A DNA stretch of 33,289 bases from Sorangium cellulosum (GCF_001589285.1 NZ_JEMA01001063.1:1-33289), one strand, 5' to 3'; positions 12,049-20,086 are shown, counted from the first letter of the stretch. Notes: generated by a model from the letters alone, not told the origin. Numbers and translations are program-made.

Positions 12049-13725
12049 GTGCGGTGCATCCACTGCGGTGACCACCACGACGTGGGGGGGGTCGTGTGTC
12101 CAGCGACCGGGCTCCTCATTGAGCCGAGCGGAGCTCCATCGTCGCGTGGGGGAGGGCGGGCAGGCGCCGCGGTTGTGGATTCCGTGCTGCGACCCGCCGC
12201 GCCGTCGGCCAGGTCGGCGTCTCCCTCCTGGAGGGGCGCTCCCTCCGCGGCCCCCCGCCTGGCGCCCCGCGGTGCCACGCGCCCTGAGCCAGGCGCCGGG
12301 GCCTCGCGATCGCCGTCCCCCTCCGGGGCGGACTTGCGGATGGCCGCGTGGTCCAGGGGCGACGGCGAGGGCGCGACGTCGCTCGGCCGCTCGCTCCTCG
12401 GCCACGTGATCGGCGACAAGTACGGGGTCACCGCGATCATCGGGGAGGGGGGTATGGGCGCCGTCTACGAGGCGGAGCACCTCCAGATCGGGCGGCTGGT
12501 CGCTGTCAAGGTGATGCATGCGCGGGAGACGCAGCAGCGCGAGGCCATCTCGAGGCTGGAGCACGAGGCGCGCGTCGCGGGGCGCATCGGTCACCCGAAC
12601 ATCTGTGAAGTGTACGACATCGGGCGACTTCCTGACGGCAGCCCCTACCTCGTGATGGAGCGCCTGCACGGGGAGACGCTGGCGCAGAGGATCGAGCGCT
12701 GCGGCGTGGTGCCGCCGGGCGAGCTCATCGACATCATGCTTCAGGTCCTCTCGGCCCTGGTGACAGCGCACGAGCGGGGGATCGTTCACCGCGACCTGAA
12801 GCCGGACAACATCTTTCTCTCGGAGCGCACCGGGATGCTGCCGGTCGCCAAGCTGCTGGATTTCGGCATATCCCAGGCTTCTGGCGTGGACGGGGCGGCG
12901 ATGGATCTGACCCGCACCGGCATGGTGATGGGCACGCCGTACTACATGGCGCCCGAGCAGGCTCGTGGGGACGTGGAGCTTGACCACCGGCTCGACCTGT
13001 GGGCTGTCGGCGTGATCCTCTACGAGGCGCTGACCGGTCAACGTCCATTCGTGGCGCGCAACTACAATGCGCTGCTCATCCAGATCCTCACGCTCTGGCA
13101 CCTCCCTGTGATGGAGCTCGACCCGTCGATTCCGCCCGCGTTGTCGAGGCTCGTGGATCGTGCCCTGGCGAAGGCGCGGGAGGACCGGTTCCAGAGCGCC
13201 CGCGAGTTCCAGGAGGCGCTGCGGCGGTTCAGGAGCCAGGTGCCGGTGCCGCAGCGGCGCCGGCCGGAACGCCTCGCCCTGAAGAGCATCGTCGAGGATC
13301 GGAACGACGATGGGACGATGATGTTTGCTCGGGTCGTGGGCGACAGCGGCGCGGGTGATCCTGGGCAGATCCTCGTCGCGAGCGGTCGCGTGCCGCCGGA
13401 GCCGGCGAGGCACGGACCCCGGACGTCGGCGGGAAAGGGGATCCAGCTACGCCACAGCGTGTGGTCGTCGCGAGCTCTCGAGGTGGCGACAGGCGGGGCC
13501 CCTGGTCGCCGGCGGAGCGAGCCCGCGCCGGAGCTTGTGGGCGGCCAGACCCGGGAGGATGAGGCGGAGGACCGGCCGACGATCCCGTCGCTGCATCCGT
13601 TCGTGCGGGGCGACGATCTGTCCGACGACGCCGAGGCGACGCTCGTTGATCCGACGCCGTTCCCGGAGGACATGAGCACGCTCATCTGGGATGAAGGTTG
13701 CGCGCGGGACGGCGACCAGGGCTGA
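12049..13725 (+). CDS. Soluble Ser/Thr protein kinase (Hanks type) with N-terminal Cys motif
   Basis: All main kinase motifs are present: glycine loop IIGEGGMGAVYEAEH, catalytic Lys in LVAVKVMH, HRDLKPDNIF, DFGISQA, activation segment GTPYYMAPEQ, and DLWAVGVILYEALTG. The kinase domain covers roughly residues 125-395. No transmembrane helix follows; the last 160 residues are a low-complexity tail, so it should act in the cytoplasm. I chose the GTG at 12049 because it gives MRCIHCGDHHDVGGVVCPATG, resembling the short zinc-ribbon-like start of many myxobacterial kinases (CxxC then CPxTG). An ATG at 12340 would delete this and start just before the kinase fold; the frame is open back to 11941. 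The substrate is unknown. The neighbouring dnaN and candidate origin may or may not be relevant. Confidence 0.88.
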   Translation: MRCIHCGDHHDVGGVVCPATGLLIEPSGAPSSRGGGRAGAAVVDSVLRPAAPSARSASPSWRGAPSAAPRLAPRGATRPEPGAGASRSPSPSGADLRMAAWSRGDGEGATSLGRSLLGHVIGDKYGVTAIIGEGGMGAVYEAEHLQIGRLVAVKVMHARETQQREAISRLEHEARVAGRIGHPNICEVYDIGRLPDGSPYLVMERLHGETLAQRIERCGVVPPGELIDIMLQVLSALVTAHERGIVHRDLKPDNIFLSERTGMLPVAKLLDFGISQASGVDGAAMDLTRTGMVMGTPYYMAPEQARGDVELDHRLDLWAVGVILYEALTGQRPFVARNYNALLIQILTLWHLPVMELDPSIPPALSRLVDRALAKAREDRFQSAREFQEALRRFRSQVPVPQRRRPERLALKSIVEDRNDDGTMMFARVVGDSGAGDPGQILVASGRVPPEPARHGPRTSAGKGIQLRHSVWSSRALEVATGGAPGRRRSEPAPELVGGQTREDEAEDRPTIPSLHPFVRGDDLSDDAEATLVDPTPFPEDMSTLIWDEGCARDGDQG

Positions 13726-13749
13726 AGCGGGCGTGAGCAGAGGAGCGAG

Positions 13750-14406
13750 GTGAGCGCTGTGGGTACGGTCGAGCGCGTCGTGGCGCGCGGCATCGTGAAG
13801 ACGTACGGGACGACGGCGGCGCTGCGCGGGGTGAACGCGACGATCGAGGCGAGGCAGTTGACGCTCATCGAGGGCGCGAACGGGTCTGGCAAGTCGACGC
13901 TGCTCGGGATCCTGGGCACGGTGGTTCGTCCCACCTCGGGCACGATCGTTTACGAGCCGTTCGGCGAGGACGCTGGGCTGGCCCGCGGCAGCATCGGCTG
14001 GCTCTCGCACGAGTCGCTGGCGTACCCGGATCTCTCCGGTCGGCAGAATGTGGAGCTGGCGGCCCGTTTCCATGGTCTCGATGCTCACGAGGCGTGGCGC
14101 TACGCGGAGGAGCGCTTCGAGCTGGGCAGCTTCGCGACGAGGCCGCTCCGCACGTGCTCGCGGGGCCAGCGACAGCGCATCGCGCTGGCGCGAGCGCTCG
14201 TGCACCATCCGTCGCTTGTGCTGCTGGACGAGCCCACCACCGGTCTGGACCGCTCCGGGGTGACGCGGCTCCTCGCCGTGGTCGACGCGGAGGTGGCACG
14301 AGGCGCTGCCGTGGTTGTCGTCTCGCATGAGCCGGAAGTGTTCCGGGGTCGAGCCGCTGCCCGTCTCATGCTCGAGCGGGGCCGCGTCGTCGCCGCGGCT
14401 TCCTGA
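13750..14406 (+). CDS. ABC transporter ATP-binding protein, CcmA-like
   Basis: The 218-residue ATPase has Walker A EGANGSGKSTLLGILG, a Q-loop region around IGWLSHES, signature CSRGQRQRIALARALVHHPS, Walker B LVLLDEPTTGLD and switch His in VVVVSHEPE. Short length and overall pattern resemble CcmA, the ATPase of heme-exporter and related multidrug-type systems. No membrane partner lies next to it: upstream is the kinase 24 bases away and downstream is a decayed IS21 element. Insertion of that element may have removed or separated a permease gene. The GTG at 13750 has AGGAG four bases upstream; a GTG at 13759 is a less likely alternative. The substrate cannot be assigned. Confidence 0.85.
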   Translation: MSAVGTVERVVARGIVKTYGTTAALRGVNATIEARQLTLIEGANGSGKSTLLGILGTVVRPTSGTIVYEPFGEDAGLARGSIGWLSHESLAYPDLSGRQNVELAARFHGLDAHEAWRYAEERFELGSFATRPLRTCSRGQRQRIALARALVHHPSLVLLDEPTTGLDRSGVTRLLAVVDAEVARGAAVVVVSHEPEVFRGRAAARLMLERGRVVAAAS

Positions 14407-14555
14407 ACCCCGGCCTGGGGAGACTCGGGTAGCTCCAGGGGTGGATGAGGAAAGCGGGGTACCTCCTCGCCGGTCGTCGCGTCGCCGAGGCGCCATTCTG
14501 GTCGGTCGAGATCCGCAATCACGACGGCGATCCGGCCAGCGCGCCCACAGGGGGC

Positions 14556-14772
14556 TGGTGGGATCGAGCCCGGCCTCACGTACGCGGTTATCGGTCGCGC
14601 TCGCGTCACGGCGCGCGACCTCGTCGGTGAGCAGCATGAGCAGCATCTCCTCGTGCCCCATCGACTGCTTCTCGGCGAGCAGGAGCCGCTCATGCAACGT
14701 CGCTGCGATGCGGCCGAGGCGCAGGCGCTTGAGCGCCGTGACGAGCGCAGGGTCGACTTCGCTCGAGCTCAT
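14556..14772 (-). pseudogene. istB: istB remnant, IS21 transposition helper, truncated
   Basis: From the ATG at 14772 the frame gives an IstB N-terminus: LKRLRLGRIAATLHERLLLA, then EEMLLMLLTDEVARRDA and a short piece ending near LDPTSPLWARW. After about 70 residues similarity stops, before the AAA+ ATPase core with its Walker motifs, so the protein cannot work as a helper ATPase. The open frame continues backwards through the ABC gene but that is a shadow. Intact IstB proteins are about 250 residues. Confidence 0.75.
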
Positions 14773-15490
14773 CACGCCTCCTCCTTCGTGGCGGCAGCCG
14801 CCAGCGTGCGCGTCGCGAAGTGCTCGGTGCTGCGCGCGAACCACGGCGTGGGGAGCGCAACCACCGTTCATCCGAGGGCGGTGACGCGGGCGCCTTCGCC
14901 GTCTCGAGCATACGCGCCACGCGCTGCACGTCGACGACATCGAACGCGAGCGCGCTCTGGCAGATCGCCTCGACGCGCCCGTTGCCGAACTTGCTGCACA
15001 GCCGCAAGAGCGCATTGACCAGCCGCTGCGACTCCAGGGAGCGGCACATCGCGTCAGTCCAGTGCGGCATGTCGAACGGCGCTTTCGGCGCCGGCTTCAT
15101 GGCGCTCCTCTCGCGCGCCTCGAACACCTCGCGCGGCACTTCGCGCGTCGTGCCGTGGACGCGCGCACCGGCGACGTCGCGACACCACCGCTCAGCGGAC
15201 GCGCGCGCCTCGTCGAGGCTGATGAACGACTCGCCGTCGAACCAGCTCTCTCGCACGTACGCGACATGATTCTCGACACGCGGCTTCTCTTTTGGCGACC
15301 TGACACGCGCGGCATCCACCAACAGCCCGCGCGTCCGCGCGTAGTCGAGGAACGCCGGCACGAGCACGGGGGCGAGCTCGTCGGCGCGTGGCACGATGGC
15401 CTTCTGTTGTCCGGGAGGATCACGCGCGCCATCGCGCCGAAGACCCTCCACGCCGCATCCGGGCCCGCGCACACCGCCGCAGATGCCACG
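14772..15490 (-). pseudogene. istA: istA remnant, IS21 transposase, two frameshifts and internal deletion
   Basis: Three pieces in three frames give IstA-like sequence. The first (about 15490-15410) ends AWRVFGAMARVILPDN. The second (about 15410-14870) runs KAIVPRADELAPVLVPAFL, then RVRSPKEKPRVENHVAYVRE and CQSALAFDVVDVQRVARML. The third (about 14865-14772) gives VVALPTPWFARSTEHFATRT and ends AAAATKEEA at a TGA overlapping istB. In the second piece PHWTDA runs directly into SLESQRLVNALLRL; intact relatives have on the order of 100 residues between these parts, so there is an in-frame deletion. The N-terminal helix-turn-helix and first DDE residues are absent. This is a dead transposase. Confidence 0.75.
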
Positions 15491-15548
15491 AGGCGCCGCC
15501 TCGTCGTCGCGGCGCACGAACCGGTGAGCCCACCGGGGAGGCCTGGAT

Positions 15549-15564
15549 AGTTTCACGTGAAACA
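15549..15564. promoter_or_regulatory. parS: parS centromere site (copy 1)
   Basis: AGTTTCACGTGAAACA matches the widely conserved ParB-binding parS palindrome TGTTTCACGTGAAACA at 15 of 16 positions; the inner 14 bases are a perfect palindrome. It lies in the gap between bioD and the IS21 remnant. ParB bound here would nucleate the partition complex that segregates origins. Confidence 0.88.
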
Positions 15565-15663
15565 GGGAGGGTCAGCCTCTCTGCCGCCGTCGTTGGCGCG
15601 CCGGCGAACGGAATCCAGAATCGCGCGCCGTGGCTGCGGTCGCTCTCCTCGCGAGACGAACTC

Positions 15664-16359
15664 TCAGAGTCCGAGGCGCGCCAGGGCGAGCTGCGCTGAG
15701 GCGAGCGAGGCCGGTGCCGTGGGAGCGGCGCGCGGCATCACGACGACGTTCGACGCGATGCCGAGCGACTCGAGCTCCCCAGCATTGGTGCCGGTCGATG
15801 CATCGGACGCCGCCGGCGGATTCAGCAGCACCAGGGCCGGCGGCAGGCCGGGGGCGAGCGCGCGCAGGGCCAGCAGGCAGCAGGCGACCTCGTGGAGGAT
15901 GCCGAGCCGGTCGAGGCCGACCAGCACCAGGGCATCCGGGTCAAGCGCGCGCACGAGATCGGCGTTCGTGAGGTTCGGTCCAAGCGGGGAGACGAGCGCC
16001 CCGGCGCTCTCGACGATCGCCACGGGAGCCGGTTGCCTGGCGACCCAGGCGGTCGCGACGTCCAGCGAGATCGCGAGCCCACACAGGCGCGCGGCCAGGT
16101 GAGGGGAGACGGGCTCGGCAAAGCGGTAGGGCGCGGCTTCCGGTCGGATCGAGCTGACGAGGGCGAGCTGCTCCGCGTCGGTCGTCGACGTGCCGTCCAC
16201 GCCCGACTCGATGGGCTTCAGGCCGCAGACCTGGGCACCGCGCGCTGCCAGCGCCGCGACCAGGGCGACAGACGCATGCGTCTTGCCCACGCCCGTCCCG
16301 GTGCCGACCACGGCGACCCGGACCTGCCCTGTTTCACGTGAAACAGGACGGCCCCTCAC
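15664..16359 (-). CDS. bioD: Dethiobiotin synthetase
   Basis: The product has the BioD P-loop VAVVGTGTGVGKTHASVALV, LKPIESGVDG (carbamate/substrate-binding Lys), SPHLAARL, and VESAGALVSPLG, the counterpart of the ExAGG motif. BioD closes the ureido ring of dethiobiotin from 7,8-diaminopelargonate, CO2 and ATP. The chosen start is a GTG at 16359 that overlaps the bioF stop (GTGA), giving 231 residues and a short N-terminal extension, MRGRPVSRETGQVRVAVV. An internal GTG at about 16302 would begin right at the P-loop strand (MVGTGTGVGKT). With the longer start the parS palindrome lies inside the gene and encodes VSRET. bioA and bioB are not in this window. Confidence 0.92.
   Translation of the reverse strand: MRGRPVSRETGQVRVAVVGTGTGVGKTHASVALVAALAARGAQVCGLKPIESGVDGTSTTDAEQLALVSSIRPEAAPYRFAEPVSPHLAARLCGLAISLDVATAWVARQPAPVAIVESAGALVSPLGPNLTNADLVRALDPDALVLVGLDRLGILHEVACCLLALRALAPGLPPALVLLNPPAASDASTGTNAGELESLGIASNVVVMPRAAPTAPASLASAQLALARLGL
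16330..16345. promoter_or_regulatory. parS: parS centromere site (copy 2, perfect)
   Basis: TGTTTCACGTGAAACA is a perfect 16/16 match to the bacterial parS consensus, and the palindrome continues two bases on each side (CC...GG). It lies just past the bioF stop and inside the bioD reading frame if bioD starts at 16359. It is 766 bases from copy 1 and about 4.3 kb from the candidate origin. Confidence 0.93.
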
Positions 16360-17522
16360 CGCATCGCCTCGCGGAACCCTGCGAGCGCGCGCTCGACGTC
16401 CGTTTCGGAGAGGGAAGCGCTCGACGTGATGCGGAGGCGCGACGTGCCCGCCGGAACCGTCGGCGGCCGGATCGCCTGGACCATGACGCCCTGCCGCGCG
16501 AGCCGCTGCGACATCTCCACAGCAACGCCAGGCGACTCCAGAACCCAGGGGAGGATGGGACCCGAGGACCCCGGGAGCAGCCGGGCTCCCAGCTCCCGCA
16601 GGCCAGAGCGGAGCCGATCGGTGACCCTCGCCAGGCGCGCCCGGCCTGCATCGTCCGCCGCGGCGCGGCGCACGCGATCGACGGTGGCGAGCGCCACCAT
16701 GGGGCTGATACCGGTCGAGAACACGAAGCTCCTGGCGCGATTCCACAGGTAGGTCCGCAGCGTCGAGGAGCCCGCCACGAACGCGCCGTGAAGGCCAAGG
16801 GACTTCCCGAGGGTGCCAACGAGGACGTCCGGGCGCACACCCGCCTCGGCGCACAGTCCCGCGCCGCTCGGTCCGGAGACGCCAAGGGCGTGCGCCTCGT
16901 CCACGATCAGCGCAGCGTCGTGACGGTCGCAGAGCTCACGAAGGCCGCGGAGATCGGGCGTATCGCCATCCATGCTGAAGAGCGACTCGGTGACGACCCA
17001 TCGGCGGCGAGCGCTCCCGGCGCGGGCGAGGGCGCCCTCGACCGCCGCCAGATCACCGTGGGGCACCACCTCGACGGTCGCCCTCGACAGACGGCATCCG
17101 TCGATGATCGACGCGTGGTTCAGCGCGTCCGAAACGATGACATCCCCGGGCCGGGCCAGCGCGGCCAGGGTACCGACGTTGGCCGCATACCCTGATGAGA
17201 ACAGGAGTGCCGCCTCCGTCCCGAGCCAGGCGGCCAGCGCGCGCTCGGCGATCAGGTGGGTCTCATGCGTCCCGCTCACCAGCCGCGACGCCCCGGCGCC
17301 GCTCGCAGCGTCGTCCGCTGGAAGCCAGGGGAGACGGGCGTACCCGAGGTAATCGTTGGAGCACAGCACCAGCATCCCGGCGGGAGCCGCGACCAAGGGT
17401 GGGGTGCGCAGCAGCCCGGCGCGGTTCAGCTCCGAGAGCTCGTCCTGGAGGTGGCGCAGGGCGCTCATGCCCTCGGGGGTGGGGCTGGGGATACGAACAA
17501 CGTCGTCCACGGGTGCAGGCAT
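16356..17522 (-). CDS. bioF: 8-amino-7-oxononanoate synthase
   Basis: This is a fold-type I PLP enzyme of the alpha-oxoamine synthase family that condenses pimeloyl-thioester with alanine in biotin synthesis. Motifs seen: SNDYLGYARLP, SGTHETHLIAERALAAWLG, LLFSSGYAANVG, SDALNHASIIDGCRLS, ESLFSMDGD, IVDEAHALGVSGPSGAG and the PLP-lysine segment GTLGKSLGLHGAFVAG. The ATG at 17522 follows GGAG at good spacing and gives 388 residues; a TTG at 17543 and an ATG at 17468 are alternatives, the latter closest to E. coli BioF. The 4-base overlap with bioD shows an operon. Glycine C-acetyltransferase (Kbl) and other synthases of the family are similar, but adjacency to bioD settles the assignment. Confidence 0.94.
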   Translation of the reverse strand: MPAPVDDVVRIPSPTPEGMSALRHLQDELSELNRAGLLRTPPLVAAPAGMLVLCSNDYLGYARLPWLPADDAASGAGASRLVSGTHETHLIAERALAAWLGTEAALLFSSGYAANVGTLAALARPGDVIVSDALNHASIIDGCRLSRATVEVVPHGDLAAVEGALARAGSARRRWVVTESLFSMDGDTPDLRGLRELCDRHDAALIVDEAHALGVSGPSGAGLCAEAGVRPDVLVGTLGKSLGLHGAFVAGSSTLRTYLWNRARSFVFSTGISPMVALATVDRVRRAAADDAGRARLARVTDRLRSGLRELGARLLPGSSGPILPWVLESPGVAVEMSQRLARQGVMVQAIRPPTVPAGTSRLRITSSASLSETDVERALAGFREAMR

Positions 17523-17585
17523 GGCATCTCCAGTCGGCAGCAAGGCGGGTCAGCACGGTCGCCCGGGAGCGGCGGGGACTCCAGC

Positions 17586-17915
17586 TCAGGGCGTGCTGTC
17601 GTTCGCTTCGCCGGACGATGGCGTCTCGGCGCCGGCGCCTAGCACCGCGTCCACCCGCTGGAGGATACGTCCAAACGCGTCCCGCGCCCGTCCTGCGATA
17701 GCGGACGCCCGGGTTCGCTCCTGCTCCAGATCGTGCGCGAGCGCGATGGCGGCCAGCAACATGGCTTGCGGTGTGACAGAGCGGCCGGCGGGCACGACGG
17801 TGGCGAGCTTCTGGTCGACGACAGCAGCGAGCCGCTGGAGCTCGTCATCGCTCGCGGACGTCACCACGCGGTAGGTTTGACCACCTACCCGTAGTTGTAC
17901 TGTGCGGCGCGCCAT
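17586..17915 (-). CDS. zapA: Cell division protein ZapA-like
   Basis: The 109-residue protein begins MARRTVQLRVGGQTYRVVTS, a typical ZapA first strand-turn-strand, followed by helix LQRLAAVVDQKLATVV, then QAMLLAAIALAHDLEQERTR and a coiled-coil-like C-terminal helix with a short acidic tail. ZapA binds FtsZ and bundles protofilaments at the division ring. Length is usual (about 100 residues). The ATG is supported by the family N-terminus. The gene lies 63 bases upstream of bioF on the same strand and could share its transcript. The 6S RNA gene that follows zapA in some proteobacteria is not recognisable here. Confidence 0.85.
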   Translation of the reverse strand: MARRTVQLRVGGQTYRVVTSASDDELQRLAAVVDQKLATVVPAGRSVTPQAMLLAAIALAHDLEQERTRASAIAGRARDAFGRILQRVDAVLGAGAETPSSGEANDSTP

Positions 17916-18026
17916 GGCCCCCGGACGCTACCATGAACCCCACCCGGCGCGCAGGGCGGCTGCATCGCACGAACGGAGCGACTCGCCATGATGCACCTGG
18001 ACCGCGGGCCCGGAAAACTCGTCTCC

Positions 18027-18057
18027 AGCGCGCTTCAACGGCGGTTTGAAGCGCGCT
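18027..18057. repeat. Perfect 12-bp inverted repeat between zapA and exported-protein gene
   Basis: Arms AGCGCGCTTCAA (18027-18038) and TTGAAGCGCGCT (18046-18057) are separated by 7 bases. It ends 31 bases before the ATG at 18089, in the divergent gap upstream of both genes. No T-run follows on either strand, so it is not a standard terminator; an operator or leader hairpin is possible. Confidence 0.8.
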
Positions 18058-18088
18058 CTCCAGCAGCGCCCTGTAGCATCGCACCACC

Positions 18089-18703
18089 ATGGCCACGGCG
18101 GTTCGCCCAGCACTCCCGGTTGCCGCGCTCCTGGGGATCGTCCTAGCGCACGGCACAGCCCGCGCCGAACCCCAGGCGAGCGTCGGTGTCACCCTGGGAG
18201 TCGCCGGCGCCGGCCTCGATCGGCACCTCTGGGACACCACCCTCTTCCACGCCGGCATGAGAGGAGACGTCCTGTTCGGCCGCGCCGCCAACGACGAGCT
18301 CGGCGTGGGGCCCTATGTCGAGCTGCTCACCCACGCCTTCGACGAGATCCAGCTCGGCGCCGGCATCTCCGCGCTCGCTCCGATTCTCGACGTGTTTCCG
18401 CTGGTCGTCTCGACCGGGCTGTACGGCCGATGGAGCGAGGACGCCGAGGGCCCGGAGCCCGGGGTCGCCGCCGCGCTCTTCTGGGGCGGACGCAGCTACA
18501 ACTTCCACTCCAGCTACTCGATGAGCACAGGGCTGCTCGCCCAGATGCGGATCGGGCTCGGCGCCTCGAAGGAGACCTCGATCGTCCTCGCGGCCCAGCT
18601 CGACGTCGCGCTGCTGGGCCTCCCGTTCGTCTATGCGATCAACGCCATCAAGGGACCGTCACCCGAAGCGGCCCCGGTGCGCCGAGCTGAAGCGGCGCCG
18701 TGA
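18089..18703 (+). CDS. Exported protein, possibly a small outer-membrane beta barrel
   Basis: The 204-residue protein starts with a clear Sec signal peptide (MATAVRPALPVAALLGIVLA, cleavage probably after GTARA). The mature part alternates polar and hydrophobic residues in strands rich in Gly and aromatics, such as VGPYVELLTHAFDEIQLGAG, VSTGLYGRWS, AALFWGGRSYNFHSSYS and LLAQMRIGLGA, the look of an outer-membrane barrel. The C-terminal tail is Pro/Ala-rich and does not end in the aromatic residue typical of BAM substrates, so the assignment is uncertain. I do not recognise a family. It converges on the lipoprotein gene after 29 bases. Confidence 0.7.
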   Translation: MATAVRPALPVAALLGIVLAHGTARAEPQASVGVTLGVAGAGLDRHLWDTTLFHAGMRGDVLFGRAANDELGVGPYVELLTHAFDEIQLGAGISALAPILDVFPLVVSTGLYGRWSEDAEGPEPGVAAALFWGGRSYNFHSSYSMSTGLLAQMRIGLGASKETSIVLAAQLDVALLGLPFVYAINAIKGPSPEAAPVRRAEAAP

Positions 18704-18732
18704 CGGCGCCCGATCCAGCTCCCCCGGACGTC

Positions 18733-19518
18733 TCAGAGCCCGAAGCTCGCGATGTGATTGGCGCAGGTCCGGCCCAGGTTGCGGCAGTCCTCGACGCCCC
18801 GGCTGCCGCCGCAGGTCCCCTCGATCTCCTCGAGGTCCTCACACTCCTCGATCGAGGCGCCCTCGCAGCAGTCCGGGGGGATCGTGTCGACACACCGGCT
18901 GCAGTTGAAGCACACCCGGACGGGGTAGGACCACTCGGCGGTCTCGACCTCCTGGCCGCCCAGCGTCCTGCCCCGGACGACGATCGTCGCCAGCACCTCG
19001 ACGTCGCGCCGGAGCTCCGCCGCCTGGACGCGCAGGTCGTCCATCGTGGCGCCGTCGATGAGGAGGACCTCGGTGCAGCTGTAGCCGGCGTTGCTGGACG
19101 TGCCGGGGTCGACCACGCCGTTGATCGGGACCACGTAGCCGTCGTTCACCGGGTTCCCCTCCATGTCGGAGAGACGGACCTCGGCCTCGTAGAGCTCGAC
19201 GCGCGAGGTCTCGGTGCGGAGCACATCCGAGTCGCCGCGCTGCACGATCTGGTTGCCGACGAGGAGCATCGCGCTGTGGCTGCCCACGTAGGCGGAGTCG
19301 ATCGCGTCCTGGAACCAGGCCGGCTCGGTCGGGCTGCAGCTCACGGTGCATTCCCCCGTCCTCTCCATGGCCAGGCGCTGGCGGATGAACAGGCTGCTCT
19401 CGTTGTCGGCGCAGGCGGACGCGAGCAGGCCACCCGACGCCGTGAGCAGCGCGAGCGCACACAACCTCGTCAAGAGGCCGGGCGATGCGTTCACGGACCC
19501 TTCTCCATCATCAGTCAT
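18733..19518 (-). CDS. Cysteine-rich lipoprotein of unknown function
   Basis: The ATG at 19518 follows GGAGG eight bases upstream and gives MTDDGEGSVNASPGLLTRL, then a hydrophobic stretch ending in the lipobox LLASAC, so the mature protein should be lipid-anchored. The frame is open upstream to 19611 but that region lacks a signal sequence. The 261-residue protein has a central beta-like domain and a C-terminal 70 residues with more than ten cysteines (CFNCSRC, CC, CEDLEE, CGG, CRNLGRTC), probably disulfide-bonded in the periplasm or at the cell surface. Cys-rich lipoproteins of this style are common in myxobacteria. No function can be assigned. Confidence 0.82.
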   Translation of the reverse strand: MTDDGEGSVNASPGLLTRLCALALLTASGGLLASACADNESSLFIRQRLAMERTGECTVSCSPTEPAWFQDAIDSAYVGSHSAMLLVGNQIVQRGDSDVLRTETSRVELYEAEVRLSDMEGNPVNDGYVVPINGVVDPGTSSNAGYSCTEVLLIDGATMDDLRVQAAELRRDVEVLATIVVRGRTLGGQEVETAEWSYPVRVCFNCSRCVDTIPPDCCEGASIEECEDLEEIEGTCGGSRGVEDCRNLGRTCANHIASFGL

Positions 19519-19747
19519 GGCAAACGCCTCCACCGCGGAAATGAGCATCAGCGGCGAACATTGAAAACCGCTGGCGCGAGTCGCCCCGCCCGTCGTGGAC
19601 GCGCGAGCCAACCCACGACCCGGTGAAAAGAGTAGCGGGTCCGCCCGCCGGGCGGCAAATTCGCGGGTGTCCGACCGGCGAGCGGCGTCACCGCGCCTCG
19701 CGGAATCACGCGTGAGCTCCCAGATACGCTACGATGCCGGCGGCGAG

Positions 19748-20086
19748 ATGAGCAAACCCGAGGAGAGCGGCGCCCCCCACGACTGGAGTCGCCTCGCGAT
19801 CCGCGCGCGGGGCGAAGAGGTCCGCATCTCGGTCCAGGTGCGCCCGAGGTCGTCGCGCTCGGCCATCGTCGGGGTGCGCGAGGGCGCGCTCGACGTGGCG
19901 CTGGCCGCGCCGCCCGTCGACGGCGCCGCCAACGCGGAGCTCGTCAAGCTGCTCGCGCGCGCGCTCGACGTGCGCCAGAGCGATGTCCAGATCGCCCTCG
20001 GCGCGAGCGGCAGGAGCAAGGTCGTCGCCGTCCGCGGGCTCAAGGAGACCGAGGCGCGAGAGCGGCTCGCCGGGGCGAAGCGATGA
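19748..20086 (+). CDS. YggU/DUF167-family protein
   Basis: The 112-residue protein contains the DUF167 core: RISVQVRPRSSRSAIVGV, ALDVALAAPPVDGAANAELV, KLLARALDV and IALGASGRSKVVAVRG. Structures of this small alpha/beta family are known but its role is not established. The ATG at 19748 starts just before the fold; earlier in-frame codons give Arg-rich sequence unlike the family. The stop overlaps the dapF start by 4 bases (ATGA), so the two are translationally linked. Confidence 0.88.
   Translation: MSKPEESGAPHDWSRLAIRARGEEVRISVQVRPRSSRSAIVGVREGALDVALAAPPVDGAANAELVKLLARALDVRQSDVQIALGASGRSKVVAVRGLKETEARERLAGAKR

Larger units (their letters stand above)
14556..15490 (-). mobile_element. Decayed IS21-family insertion sequence remnant
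   Basis: Minus-strand coding remains of istA and istB lie in the usual order with the IS21-typical stop/start overlap (TGATG at 14774-14770). The 5' part of istA and most of istB are missing. I could not recognise terminal inverted repeats or a target duplication, so both ends are approximate and set by where protein similarity stops. The element separates the ABC ATPase gene from bioD and parS. Confidence 0.75.

Noticed and set aside
11806-13413. Antisense frame covering the candidate origin and kinase
   Set aside because: No motif; it lies opposite a clear kinase domain.
17500-18088. 6S RNA gene near zapA
   Set aside because: No recognisable long imperfect hairpin; the inverted repeat present is too short and lies upstream of zapA.
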